A DNA stretch of 64,000 bases from positions 62,001 through 126,000 of the forward strand of contig JAKLMB010000023.1 in assembly GCA_022813625.1 (NCBI GenBank), written 5' to 3'. The notes beneath the pieces are model-generated. The model saw only the letters and a program-made list of their open reading frames with translations, had not been told where the DNA came from and did no database searches. Source of the stretch: Aaosphaeria pasadenensis. Taxonomy: Eukaryota > Ascomycota > Dothideomycetes > Pleosporales. Shown one piece after another: positions 1 to 11,554 of this stretch. How positions within the stretch are numbered: the stretch's first letter is position 1; the number at the start of each line of letters is the position of its first letter. The translations under genes and the position numbers were made by a program.

Positions 1-393
1 GAGCGCTTGCGACGGCTCGGGCGTACCTTGTCTCATGAAGTCCTTCAGGTGATGCCATTTCACATCATATGAAAGATTGCCCACGTAGACTCTTCGGTCC
101 TGCTGGGACGATTCGCGAATGCTCTGCATCATGCTCTCCTTGTTCGATGAACTATCAATTGGGCGCGAACTGCCTCCTCGACCAGCTCCGTATGATTGGT
201 ATCCACCCGTGCCTTGAGCACCACCTGCAGGCGAGCGCGAGCGGCGGTCACTTCGGCGATAGTCGTCGCGACTGCGAGATCGACTGCGAGGAGAGTATGA
301 ACGTCGTGAACGACGAGGTGAGCGGGATCGACGACGGGGCGAGCGATCGCGGCCAGAGTCGCGCTGGTCATATGTGTCAGTCTCGTAGCTCAT
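1..393 (-). CDS. SR-rich RRM RNA-binding protein, 5' exon only (partial)
   Basis: This is the first coding exon of an RNA-binding protein; the rest lies left of the window. The ATG is at 393 and the exon runs to 27, where a GTACGC donor opens an intron that leaves the window. The 122 visible residues start MSYETDTYDQRDSGRDRS, continue with RS/SR dipeptides (RRRSRSPRRSRRSYSPRSRSRSR), then a Gly/Ser-rich linker, and end in the first strand and helix of an RNA recognition motif (RRVYVGNLSYDVKWHHLKDFM, holding the RNP2-type VYVGNL). This order resembles fungal Gbp2/Hrb1-type mRNA-binding proteins, which act in nuclear mRNA maturation and export. The assignment to that subfamily is inference, because the later RRMs are not visible. 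Codons are GC-rich at third positions and the frame has no stop. Confidence 0.85.
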   Translation of the reverse strand, partial: MSYETDTYDQRDSGRDRSPRRRSRSPRRSRRSYSPRSRSRSRDDYRRSDRRSRSPAGGAQGTGGYQSYGAGRGGSSRPIDSSSNKESMMQSIRESSQQDRRVYVGNLSYDVKWHHLKDFMRQGTPEPSQAL

Positions 394-1103
394 CGTAGCG
401 ACTGAGCACGTGTGCGCGACGAATACTAAAGCAGAGGATGAAGGGGGATGCGATGCGCCGTGAATACCGACGCAGGATGATGGGGAATGGTAGATGGGAG
501 TTGGGGTTGTCGTGCGCGAAGGCAGTAAACCCGTTTGGCGGTCCATGTGCAGGTGAAGTCAAGCGCCTTGGCAGTGCCTTGTGAGTGGTCACGTGCGGGA
601 GGCGATGCTACCTTGAAAGCCAATGCTGACATGATGAGGGGAAAGACTGCGGCACAATGCAGAAGCCGCAAGCCCGGACTTCGTATAGGAAGAGTAGTCG
701 AGGCAGTGAGAGAAAAGAAAGACCGCGAGGCTGAGTCGGATAGTCTTGTAGGATGGAGGGGTGGAGTAGATTGAAATTCAAGTGGACATAGGATGGCGAC
801 TACTTACCTCGGACGGACGATATGTATCAGTAGAATCTAGAAAGAGAATCCAACGGTCAGCAAGTGAGGCCAGGAAGGAGGTGAAAGCGGACGATGAATG
901 ATCGTAGGAAAGAAAATAGAAAGGGTGGTGAGGTTTCGGGAAAGAGGGGAAAGGGTGGAAGTAGGTAAGGTAAGTAAGTAAGTAGTAGGTGGTGAGTGGG
1001 TTGGTAAGGAAGTCAAGTAGGCAGCGAAGGGTTGTGTTGAGGGGCTCTGGCGCTCTTACCCATTTACCAAACGACGCAGAAGTCACAACCTGCCTTGACT
1101 ACG

Positions 1104-1155
1104 GGTGTGTGTGTGTGTGTGCGTGTGTGCGTGTCTGTGTGTGTCTGTGTGTGTG
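1104..1155. repeat. Interrupted (GT)n microsatellite
   Basis: About 52 bp of GT dinucleotides with a few GC and CT interruptions, in the upstream region of the RRM gene. It is simple-sequence DNA with no coding meaning; the minus-strand reading gives only His/Thr runs. Confidence 0.9.
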
Positions 1156-1280
1156 GGACGACACAGGGGAGAGTGCTGCGAGCTGCTGCGGACTGCGGAC
1201 AATAGAGGATGCACGCAGAAGAGTGGTAGACAGTCAATTAGTCGGGGCAGGCTGGGAAATCCGATGAGCAAGTGAGCAAC

Positions 1281-1304
1281 GAGCAGCAGCAGCAACAGCA
1301 GCGG
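1281..1304. repeat. Short CAG/CAA trinucleotide tract
   Basis: Imperfect run of CAG and CAA triplets. Just downstream, about 1321-1341, a 7-base word (CACCAAG) is repeated three times in tandem. Both lie in non-coding upstream DNA. Confidence 0.75.
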
Positions 1305-2700
1305 CCGTAGCAGCTTAGGGCACCAAGCACCAAGCACCAAGCCAGCTGAGAATGAGGGCAAGCGGGTCCCGATGCGAGAGCAGAGAGCGGGTGGGTGGGC
1401 GTGCGTGCGTGCTCGATGCAAGAAGACAGATTACCCTCGAGTTGGCAATGGATGCAATAATGGGATGGATGTGGTGGATGCGGCCGATGACGCGCCTGGG
1501 TTCTTGATACAAGACGCCTCTCCACGGCGAGACGGCGAATGGGGAGATTAGAGAGCCAATGGACGGCCTGGAGACCGACCGAGAGCTTCGAAGGACGACC
1601 CAGTGAGGCGGTTCTTCGACGGCGGGTAAGGTTGCAAAGCACGATCGGGGGTTCACCCTGGACTTGTGAGGATATGGCGTTTTTTTTTCTTCCTCGGAGG
1701 TGTTGGATGGACGGGAGATGGGCACGAGTGGGGGTTGGGTAGATGTGCTTGCCTGCTATCTCTGTCCTGGATGCATGGGTGAATGTAACGTCCTATGGTT
1801 ATTGCTCGTACGAAAGACGAGATAATACCAGGCAGATACCAACCAAACAACAGTCACTGGATCTGTCAGGTGTACTGTGTAGGCGTCGAGTTGTACCTAA
1901 GGTATGCAATTCAATATCTGTTGTGCTTACCCGTGCCTGGCCTGACGTTGTGTTTGTACATACCTAAACTCCACCAGGGTCTGTCTGTATCTGGTACTCG
2001 TTTGTGGATATGTTTGATTGTGGAGGTGATGGAATTCGAGAGCACTGAGGGAAATTAGTACCTTGATGGATCCATTAGTATCAATTTTAGGTACCTAAGT
2101 AGGTATTATTAGTGGTAGTAGGTGGAGACAGAGAAGAATGGACCGACGGAACAATCAACAAGGTACTCGTGTGGTACAGTACTTGCAATAAGAACACTAT
2201 AGTACGGTACAAGTACTACGAGAAAATCCAAGTCCTTCTCGCAATAAATGACTGTTCGAGTACGAGTAGATACCTCGAGGTACATTGGTTGTCGAATCGA
2301 CTAATAACCTAATTACCTCGTACAGGACGTTTGAACCAGCCAATAATGCAGGCAATGGGCAGGGCAGGGGGGGAAGGAGGAGTCAAGACAGGGCAAAGGG
2401 AAGCACGGCGGGCCCGCGGAAGCCAACCCGTTCGCCTCTGCCCTACGAGCCTACTACCCTATCGTATTCATTTTTTCTCAACTAAGTTAACCCCTACTCG
2501 TACATACAAGGTACCACCTACATAGTTAGGTACAAGTACATTCCAACCAAGCAGGTATAACTCCGTAATATTACGAGTACTCGTCATCCACACTATTCAG
2601 AGGGGAAGGGAGGAAGGGCCATGATCAGGTGAGGGGAAGGGGGGACGGAAAGAAAATGTCCACCTCATTGAAATGCACCACCTGTAACATCAATTAGTTG

Positions 2701-2730
2701 TACGGAGTACTCAACTACGAGTACTCCGTA
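2701..2730. repeat. Perfect 12-bp inverted repeat built from TACGGAGTA
   Basis: Arms TACGGAGTACTC (2701-2712) and GAGTACTCCGTA (2719-2730) are exact reverse complements around a six-base spacer. The arm core TACGGAGTA occurs at five further places in the window. It could form a hairpin, or be a two-site protein target or the end of a small mobile element; the sequence alone does not decide. Confidence 0.85.
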
Positions 2731-2826
2731 TCGAGGTAGGATAGGATATAATACTTCCAACATCCACCTCCATCAAGCTTTCCTCCCTCTTCCCTCTTCA
2801 ACTCCCCAATCAATTGCTATTCTTTG

Positions 2827-3111
2827 ATGACATGTTCTTCAGCTCGTTCACCCGCCTCCCCACCTACCATTACCCACACTCCACGCTCCACATTCCTCAC
2901 TGAGCCACCACAAAACCCCAACTGCAGTATGTACGGGTGGAGTATAGACGCTGGCGCATTGGCTGCCTCATTCATTGCCTGTTGCATTTCCATCCCTCTT
3001 GCTAGCTGCGGCCACTGCGTACTTCGTACACGACTTGCTAAATATCAATGCAGCTTGTTCCAGGATTGCCCACCTTGGTCACCGACGATGCTGCGGCATT
3101 TCGCGAGATAG
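2827..3111 (+). CDS. Weak candidate small ORF, cysteine-containing
   Basis: A 94-codon ATG frame directly behind a CT-rich stretch of the kind seen before fungal transcription starts. It holds nine cysteines and a hydrophobic segment in the middle, but no signal peptide at the N terminus and no family I recognise. Nothing in its neighbourhood supports it, and random frames of this size occur elsewhere in the window. It is listed only because of the leader-like context. Confidence 0.15.
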   Translation: MTCSSARSPASPPTITHTPRSTFLTEPPQNPNCSMYGWSIDAGALAASFIACCISIPLASCGHCVLRTRLAKYQCSLFQDCPPWSPTMLRHFAR

Positions 3112-5486
3112 GCAAGGTACAGCCGGGAAGGCTGTCGGCACACGACGGTAATAATTAATGGTGTGCAAATAATCTAATGAACCTTCGCCTTCCCCCGATG
3201 AACGGCATCCAATCCCTTCTGAATTGGAGCATCACAATCCATAGCACCGCATCCTCTCATCAGCAACCAACTTGCATACTCGCCCGACATCTACAACCTC
3301 ATATACTTGACACACTTCCGCTGCCTGTCAGCCCATTTGTCCTATGCGTGAGGTTGCTTGGCGATATTCCAGTCCCTACGGCTTACGCTAGTAGTAACCA
3401 AGGAAACCCTGCAACAGTTGCCTGCAGCCAGGTGTAGATACTCTTGCCAATTCAGGTCACCCCGGCATCCTACCACATCGTCGATGCGGGTGCACAAAGC
3501 GATGCACTGGAGTTCCTCGGTCGGCCCGTTGCATCAACTACTCAGTACCGTACGCTGCCTCGGCGCACCGTACAAGTTGCGGCACCGCGTACGGTATGCA
3601 TATACGCCGGGTTGGCTTGCAGTTTCGTGTCGCCCGCTCTGTCGTACACAAAGATACCTAGTCTTTGAACTAGCACTCTCTATTGCAGATACCAATGATA
3701 AACGGCAAAGTCCTTGTGTAGCTCTCTCAAATGCTTCGCCTTTAGGGAGTGATCGCGGAATACTACTCCGTAGTGATATTCATCACCATAACAAGGCTCA
3801 TTCGTCGGGCATACAACATTGCACACATTGAGGCTGCAGGCATGTACTCTGAAGTATTGTGTACGGAATACGGAGTACTGCGTACAGCCTGTGCAAAACC
3901 GTGAGACTTGAGATGTGGATCACTAGCCGATTTTGATCGGTGAGCCACAGAGTCCACCACCTATGAAGTCCCAACAGGATTCCGTATCCAACCTAGGAAT
4001 TCTCCATGAGTTGAAACAACATTTGCATTGCTCCTATATCTCACCTTTCTGAGGAAAACCCAACATAAGGATGGTACCGAATACCAACCTTTCATCCAGC
4101 CGATCTTTACCGAGCACGTGCCAAGTCCTGTGGTTTGCCATTGACAACGTGAGCGGCACGGACCGAAGTCCAAGGAAGGGGCTAAAACTGCTTTTCCGAA
4201 TGCACACTTTGCCAACAAGTGGTCGAATCCGAGATGGCAACTGCCTGCAAGTTGTTCAGCAGTGTCGCAAAGGCATTTATCAGTTCATGTGCATCTCCTG
4301 GACCAAATACTGTCTTATGTTGCTTCCGCAACCTTTGCTTTTGTATAGCCTTGCTGTCGCCCGATTCGGTTAGGATCGTTCATTCGCCACTGCGAGACCG
4401 CATCAGTCATCCAGGAACCAACAAGAATAGCCGCTCCTTGTAGGTTCTGGGCCAGAATAAGCGTTTGTAAAACCAGTCCGAACAAAGAAAGCACAAGCTT
4501 TTCATGATTTTGTTGCTTCCCCCAGCTTGACGTCCCGGCTAGCAGTAAAGACTAATGCATCAACAACCTATACTATCATTATCAGAAGGCCATTCGCTCT
4601 TGATGATACTCTGTATTTCATCTGTGGCAAGTATGAAACAACCTGACAATCGCATGAGGACTTTGTTTATCGTTTCTCGCGAGAATTGCAGTCGAGGATT
4701 TCATTATTGCTTTCTCACATCTCGAGATGCTTTGCCTTTGGGAGTGGCTTAGTAGTCAACAGGTAAGTCGCGATATCGGGTGTTGGATAAAGATGCATCT
4801 CATCAGTTCAACATCGGGATATCAATACACGCATCTAGCTATGAACATAACTCTTGTTTAGAGGGTCGAACTGTATTATCTTCGATGTCTTATCTATCAC
4901 TTACCCGTACGCTATCATGCTGGAGGTTTTCCGGCTTGAAAAACTCGGCGTTTCAATATTTAGGCAACGTCATAGGTTCCATCGGGCATGAAGTTGAAAG
5001 CTTCATGAGTCTGTAATCTCAACATCTGAACATTATGTGGGCCTTTCGTCCTCACCATAGGTCGAAGTTTTTGTGGGCACAAGCTGAGGATTGAAAAATC
5101 CGAGATAATTCCTACGCTATTTCATTTACGACCTAGTGGACTTCCTTTTTCAGTTAGCTCGTTATCACCCGACGATGAAACTCGATACAAACGAAGACAC
5201 TTCCCGTTTTTCTGATATCAGTCTCGAGACCCCTATAGGAAATTTACTGAGACAGTCACCGGACGCTCGTACGAGGATTTTCGTCGATTTTCACGTATAT
5301 ATAGGTCCGCAGTCGCACAATCATGGATTGGCTTTTCCAGCTAAAGTACATCATTCCGCATTTACTATCACGAGTACATTCTACTCGTACTATTGAACAA
5401 CTTCATTGTAGTTCTTTGGTATTGCTTTAAATTATTTATCTGGAGGACCTCCCTACCGATCAATACTACCCAGACGCTACCTCGGA
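3112..5486. other. Intergenic: upstream of the MFS transporter
   Basis: No supported gene. Short frames here (for example 3358-3831 and 5136-5396) lack recognisable motifs. Two TACGGAGTA copies lie at 3764-3772 and 3869-3877. The last few hundred bases are the likely promoter of the transporter. Confidence 0.6.
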
Positions 5487-7231
5487 ATGACTGAACCATC
5501 GGAACAACGAAGAATGTCTGAAGACACCTCCTCAGAGCACACACATGTCGAGCCAAAGTCTCATTTCGCTCCAATCAATTCACGCCAACACCCAACGACA
5601 GACGGTGCCGATGTAGTCAATCTCCCCTACCGAACGCTCAGTCGCAATGCAGCTTTGGAAGAATACACAGAAGAGACAGTTGATGGTCAAATATTAAGAG
5701 AAGTCAGATCTAACGCCACCGGCCGACTGGAGCGTTATGAACTTGTCACTTGGAAAACAGATGATCCAGAGAACCCCAAGAACTGGTCCAAGGCATTCAA
5801 GTGGTGGTGTACAATGTGTGTGGCTTTGACCTGCTTCGCGGTGGCTTTCAACTCTGCAGTAATCACTGCGGACATTGAAGGAGTCGCTGAAGAGTTCAAT
5901 GTATCAGAGGAGGTCGCGCTTCTGAGCATTACCCTTTTCGTCTATGGATTTGGTATTGGACCAATGGCTTTCGCTCCGCTAAGCGAAATTCTGGGACGAC
6001 GAATCATCTACGGAACGACTCTTCTCGCTGCAGTTCTGTTCACGATACCCGGGGCCGTGGCTGATAATATCACTACGCTGCTAGTCACGCGAGCCATCGC
6101 CGGTATTTCCTTCTCAGCGCCAATGTCTTTGGTGGGTGGAACACTAGCCGATCTATGGAAGAATGAGGAGCGAGGTGTACCCATGGCAGCTTTCTCAGCA
6201 GCGCCATTCATTGGCCCAGCTGTAGGACCTCTCGTTGGTGGATTCCTTTCTGACGCGGAAGGTTGGAGATGGCTCTACTGGATCCAGCTTATTCTCAGCT
6301 TTGTCGTCTGGGTACTTATCACCTTCACTGTGCCAGAGACGTACACGCCCACCCTACTCGCACGACGAGCAAAGAAAATGAGAAAGGAGAGCGGTGACGA
6401 TAAATTTGTCACTGAAGAAGATCTCGACATGAGACCTTTCGCCCAAAGACTGTGGCTTTTCCTCGTTCGACCATTCCAACTCCTTTTCCTAGAGCCAATC
6501 GTGCTCTTCATCTCAGTCTACATGAGTGTCCTTTACGGATTACTCTACATGTTCTTCGTAGCGTACGTACTAGCTCCTCTCCGTATTTACCCCAGGCTTG
6601 TAGGCTGACCTAATCTAGATACCCTATCGTTTACCAGCAAGGAAAGGGCTACAGTGCTGGTATCACCGGTCTAATGTTCATTCCGCTCATGATCGGAGTG
6701 CTGATGAGCGCCTGCTGTGCCCCGACCGTGAACAAGCATTACCTCACACTCGTTGCGAAACACGACGGCAAGCCACCTGCAGAAGCCCGTCTAATCCCCA
6801 TGATGATCTCCTGTTGGTTCATCCCCGTAGGCCTGTTCATCTTTGCCTGGACCTCGTACCCTCGCCTACACTGGATCGGACCTGCCCTTGGCGGATGGTT
6901 TGTCGGATTCGGGTTCATCTTCCTATACAACTCTGCCAACAACTACCTCGTGGACTCATACCAGCACCAGGCTGCTTCTGCCCTCGCCGCTAAGACCTTC
7001 CTGCGATCTTTCTGGGGTGGTTCGGTCGTTCTCTTCACCAACCAGATGTACAAACGTCTCGGATACCAATGGGCAAGCACACTTCTAGCCTTCCTCGGAT
7101 TGGCTTGCTGTCTAATTCCATACGTGTTCTATTACAAGGGTGCGGCAATTAGGAAGCATTCTCGCTACGCGTACAGTGGAGACGAGGAGAACGAAGCCAC
7201 GGCAAAGAGCCGCGCTGTCGATGGTCACTGA
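5487..7231 (+). CDS. MFS transporter, DHA1 multidrug/polyamine type
   Basis: A 562-aa proton-antiport-type exporter of the plasma membrane. Exons are 5487-6562 and 6619-7231; the 56-bp intron has a GTACGT donor, a CTGAC branch site and a TCTAG acceptor, and joining restores FFVA-YPIVYQQGKGYSAG. After a hydrophilic N terminus of about 100 residues with the DHA1 signature WKTDDPENPKNWSK, about 12 hydrophobic segments follow. The loop after TM2 has PLSEILGRR (MFS motif A form of DHA1), and WRWLYWIQLI precedes TM6. These are marks of the fungal drug/polyamine:H+ antiporters (Flr1/Tpo/Mdr1-like); the substrate cannot be read from sequence. The central cytosolic loop carries ARRAKKMRKESGDDK. A Zn2Cys6 regulator lies 1.5 kb downstream on the same strand and may control it. 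Confidence 0.93.
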
Positions 7232-8774
7232 ACGAGTAGATCGAATCGTGGCGCAACTGGATCTCGATGAAGTCCCAGTGGCTGACGCGTATACCCCAGT
7301 TGTGATTGGAGCAATAATTCCCCAATACTCGCATCTCCCCACGGCCGTACCACAATATCAGAGCGATACGAAGTCGCTCAGCAGCGCGGTGCATGGACGT
7401 CGAGTATCCTTGTGGCGCTTATGCTGTGGCTTGCCCACGGATTGTGTCGGGACTCGTCAAATACGAAGTGTCGTCGTTGTCGACGGCATTCGCCGTTCGC
7501 GGGAATAACAGAGAGTGCATGTTGGTCGATAATTCTTGATTGTTATTTTGTCCGTCTATTGCGGCATATGGGCGGCATCTTATTAGCGTTTCTTCTCAAC
7601 TAGAACCTTGTAATTATTGGAATAGCGTGCAGCTTTTTCCAAAGCAAAAATGAACAAAAATTCAAATCATCCTCAATACCCACTGGTGGAGTTTTTACGT
7701 GAGAATCTGTGGACGCTTGTTTTCCTTCTTAGTGCGTTCAAAAGCGTGCCGAATAAGCCGGACTTCGAGAACCAAACCTGAATAGGGCTATAGGGCTGGC
7801 AGTAGAAAGTGGTCGCTAGCCCATTCTGACTCCATCACGTGATGGTACACCGTCACTAAACGACCGTCAAAGCTCTTTGACAACCTGTAAAGCCATAGAG
7901 TTCTTGGCCGCCGAACCATCGGCATCATTAGTGTTACCTGCAAAGTGGTGGAGATTGAATCGATCTTGTATCTTTGAGTTCAATGACATTCAAATACGTC
8001 TATTCATGCTACTGTAGAGCAGACACTTCCGAAACCTAAAGACAACGACTGTAGTCAACTAACAGATCACAGCAGCTTGTTTCCATTATGTATTATGCGG
8101 ATGAGTGAAATTTGATCTCTTCTACAATTAAACCCCACGTTCTCTGGTAACATCGCATACCTAGTACTTAGACCCTTCGACATTTCTGTAGCGTAGGGAT
8201 TTCTTTAGCATGCGGCTCTTTGTACCGTACCAACAACAACATTTCACTTTCCTCGCCGGGGCTAGCTGGGGTTGGCTAAACCCTGCATGGGGACGAGGAC
8301 GTCCAGCCATTCAGACGGTCACGCGAAAGCCAAAAATAAGGTGCGACGTCATCAGGCATGCTTACAGATTAGATCGCACCGTCGCGATTGCAACAATGCA
8401 ACCTACGGCACATCTAAGACAGAGAGAATTGATACGGCAACGAGTCGATCGTACTGCCGCGGCAGTCCGAGCCCACTGTTGAGGTGCCCTAGGGTTTATA
8501 CGAGCACCGACCAGACGCGACGCAGCACGGGCTCCTTCTCTGATGCGTCGTACGCTCAGCTAACGGGAATATCAAGATCCTGAGGTACTTTAAGAAGAAA
8601 CCGATCTGCAACTCCCATTTGGCCATATTTGCGATTGAGACGTGAGAAAGATTGTGAACGCAAACCTGCACTTCATTTATTATCTTGATTGCACAGGCGA
8701 TATTAAGCTTGGCGATCACTGCTTAGTCAATTCCTGTCCTATCATATCCCTGTCTAGCTTTTTCGGTCGGACGC
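7232..8774. other. Intergenic between transporter and Zn2Cys6 regulator
   Basis: No supported gene. It contains the 3' region of the transporter and the promoter of the regulator, including a 14-bp palindrome at 8453-8466. The frames at 8210-8482 and 8272-8583 overlap each other and match nothing I know. Confidence 0.6.
8453..8466. promoter_or_regulatory. 14-bp perfect palindrome with everted CCG/CGG, possible Zn2Cys6 site
   Basis: ACTGCCGCGGCAGT reads the same on both strands. Its centre CCGCGG is an everted pair of CGG triplets, the half-site bound by Zn2Cys6 proteins. It lies 309 bp before the first in-frame ATG of the Zn2Cys6 gene, so self-regulation or control by a related factor is possible. 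The binding role is inference. Confidence 0.35.
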
Positions 8775-11206
8775 ATGGCCGTAGCGAGTGGGGCTCATCT
8801 ATCGTGGTGTGCTTCTCAATACACACCTGAATACTCCCAGTTCGCATCTCCATACTTCGATATGATGGAGAACGAAGAGCACAAGGCACCGCCGGCGCCA
8901 GTATCTGTGGCTTATTCGCAAGACACACCACCGCGGTCCGACATCGATGAGATCCTAAAGCGCAAGAGGAAAGCACGCGAATACAAGGTGGGTTTGCGCC
9001 TTTTTCCGCTCTGAGTCGAGGAGACGAAGATTGCGATATCAACCCCAGCATAAGAAGATGGTCACACTAAGCGTTTGCGACCACAGGCTTGCTATCCCTG
9101 TCGTCAAAGAAAGGTCAAATGCGATCAATCAGTGCCATGCAAGACATGCGTCGTCCGAGAACATCCAGAACTATGCTCCTACCACCCGCCCTCCGAGACA
9201 CATCCTCCCGCCAAACGCCACACGCAGAGCGTTGGTCACAACGGAAATGATTTCTCGAACGGCATGGTCCATGTCCACGGCGGGACAGTTACTCTGCCCA
9301 GAGAGGTGGGTTTAAATGCTGAGCAGGTACCGTCTGGTCACTAACAAGATGCCAGGATTGGGAGCGCATCTGTGCTAAACTGCAAAATGCCGAAAAGTCA
9401 TTGAATGAGCTCAAGACCTCTATTGGAAGCATCACGGAAGTTACACCCAGCACTCTCCCTACGAACGGCTTCTCTCCAGGAACCGCAGGCAACACAACAC
9501 TCGCAGCAACCGCACCCATAGATAGTGAACAGAGCCACGTCCGAACCCAAGGAGTTCATACGCACAACGAATACACTGGCCAAACGATACATGTTGGACC
9601 GAGCTCCGTTCCCGCCCTCGTTATGGCTCTGGGCCGTGGCGATACGCAATGGCCTGGCGTACAGGATGTGCTGGGGAAGAAGAACATGCTACCCATATTC
9701 GGTCTCGACAACGAGAGCGCCACATACCCCTTTGTTGATCTGTGGGGTTTGCCACATGGCAGTATCATGCGTGCGAATGAGTTGGCGAATGCCCTTCCCA
9801 GCGACGCTGAGTGTCTAAGCTTTTTCCGGTGTTATCGAGAGACGGCACATGTTGTTTACCCCGCGGTGGCGGACGTGGAAAGCATAGAGTCAGACCTGCT
9901 GTTACTACTCATCAACCGAGCGAGCTCGACAGCCGGACCTGGTGTTTCCGAGGAAGCGATATATGGCAAGGATTTCCAATGGATTGGCCTTCTATTTGCG
10001 ATTCTCGCGGCAGGATGCCAATGCTCGACCCTTCCCAGGAAAGAGCGCGAACTCACATCACAGGTCTACATATGCTGCAGTTTCGAGTGCCTTAGGTTCA
10101 CTAACTTCCTATCGCATGCGACACTGGAGAATATCCAAACTCTTCTTATCCTCGGAAATGTCATCTCGAACAACATGAACGCCGGAGTAGCTTGGAGCTT
10201 GATGGGTCTTACTGTTCGATTGTCTCAAACTCTGGGTCTGCACAGGCTATGCCCGCCATCAACGCCTCTGCATCACAAGCTTAACCGAAGCAAGGTGTGG
10301 TGGGCATTGCTATGGCAAGATTCGCTTCTGTCAATCTCGTACGATCGGGCATCATCTACCACAACAATTGACCATACCGTTCCGCTGAGCCCACACACTG
10401 CTCCTGGCACCAGGACGTATGTGGAGAGCATGTACCGACTCTGCAAGGTCGGTCTCGACATTGTCCGCGAACGCCAGCGACCTCAAAATTCCCATGACGC
10501 CTTGATGAGAATCACCGAGCACCGAAACGAATTGCAGGAGATCATGGTCGATGCAGCTGATTATCTTAAGGACTCTCGAAGATGTCGTTCAATGAGGGAT
10601 CAATTGGAACATTGGGCTCTCTATCTCCACATTTCGTACATTACCTCGGAGCTCTGCCGACCGGCTGTCAGCCCCAGCACCGCGAACCTTGATTTATCCA
10701 AGACGCTCAGGAAAACCTGCATCGACAGCCTGACGAATACTGTGGAGGCATTCTTGGGCTTACAAAACATGACACCCTTCGCGACTCGGTCCTGGGCAGC
10801 GGTCCATCGCTCGCTTAGCTCTGCCCTTCTTTTGGGCATTCTTGGAGAGCAAAACCGCAACGAGCGCGCGCGGGGTCTTCTGTCGAATTTGATCCAAGTA
10901 CTGACCGACGTCACGGCGAACGTTGATCCTGCGGAATTGTCCGCACCCATCACACGTTCGGTCGCTGCACTAGAGCGACTACTGAACCTGCAGAATCCGC
11001 GCTCTCAGGTATCTAAATCCGCCAGCGACACCTCGTCCACGTACTCGCCCGACTTCACGACGTTCACTGCGGACGACATCAATGCTGCCTTCAACTTGGA
11101 AGATCCCAATGGGTTCACGCAATCTCCTCTTGTTGGGTTGGAACTGGATTCATCTCCTTATGCGCTCATGGAGTCAATCGTTTGGGGAAATAAGAAATCT
11201 CCTTGA
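8775..11206 (+). CDS. Zn2Cys6 fungal transcription factor with fungal_trans domain
   Basis: A 760-aa nuclear regulator in three exons: 8775-8987, 9087-9305 and 9356-11206. Both introns keep phase 0 (donors GTGGGT; acceptors CCACAG and TGCCAG; CTAAC branch in the second). The binuclear cluster follows a basic run (ILKRKRKAREYK) and is complete: C73, C76, C83, C89, C92, C101 (CX2CX6CX5CX2CX8C) with RQRKVKCD between. A short linker, DWERICAKLQNAEKSLNELK, is coiled-coil-like and probably dimerises the protein. The middle holds the fungal-specific transcription factor homology region (FFRCYRETAHVVYP, WIGLLFAILAAGCQCS, AWSLMGLTVRLSQTLGLHR). A later in-frame ATG at 8862 (MMENEEHK) could be the true start. 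Its position behind the MFS exporter suggests control of efflux, which is inference. Confidence 0.93.
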
Positions 11207-11554
11207 AAAAATAACCGCATGCGAGAGAAAACAAATTATTTTATGACCGAATATGATTATGAGAATTTTCAATTATACAGCAGCGTAAGCGAGCAACGCC
11301 TTTTTACGAATTCCCATATTTGACCGATTGTGTGCGCTGTCACATTTGTTGTACAAATCGAGTTGAAGCCTGCATCAGCTCCATGCCTACTCCCGGCTCA
11401 GGCACATGCAGGGTACCGCGGTTCCCGGAACGAGGAAGCCAGATCTTATTTAAGTTAACGAGAACGGATGCTTACAGCCATCCATATAACAATCAATAGC
11501 CCTGTTCGATGTCCCATGTTCTCATCGCGATTTTGGAGGTACCGAGCACGCCAA
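11207..11554. other. Intergenic, AT-richer 3' region of the regulator
   Basis: No gene seen. The first 70 bases after the stop are AT-rich and suit a 3' UTR. No long terminal repeat pair could be recognised between here and the far side of the gag relic. Confidence 0.5.

Larger units (their letters stand above)
394..2826. other. Intergenic: upstream region of the RRM gene, low-complexity tracts
   Basis: No supported gene. The part nearest the RRM gene (about 400-1700) is its likely promoter and 5' leader, with purine-rich runs, a (GT)n tract and a short CAG-like tract. From about 2050 to 2750 the sequence is crowded with GTAC-containing words and contains a perfect 12-bp inverted repeat. A CT-rich stretch at 2760-2820 looks like a fungal core promoter or leader, but I can support only a weak ORF behind it. 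Confidence 0.6.
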
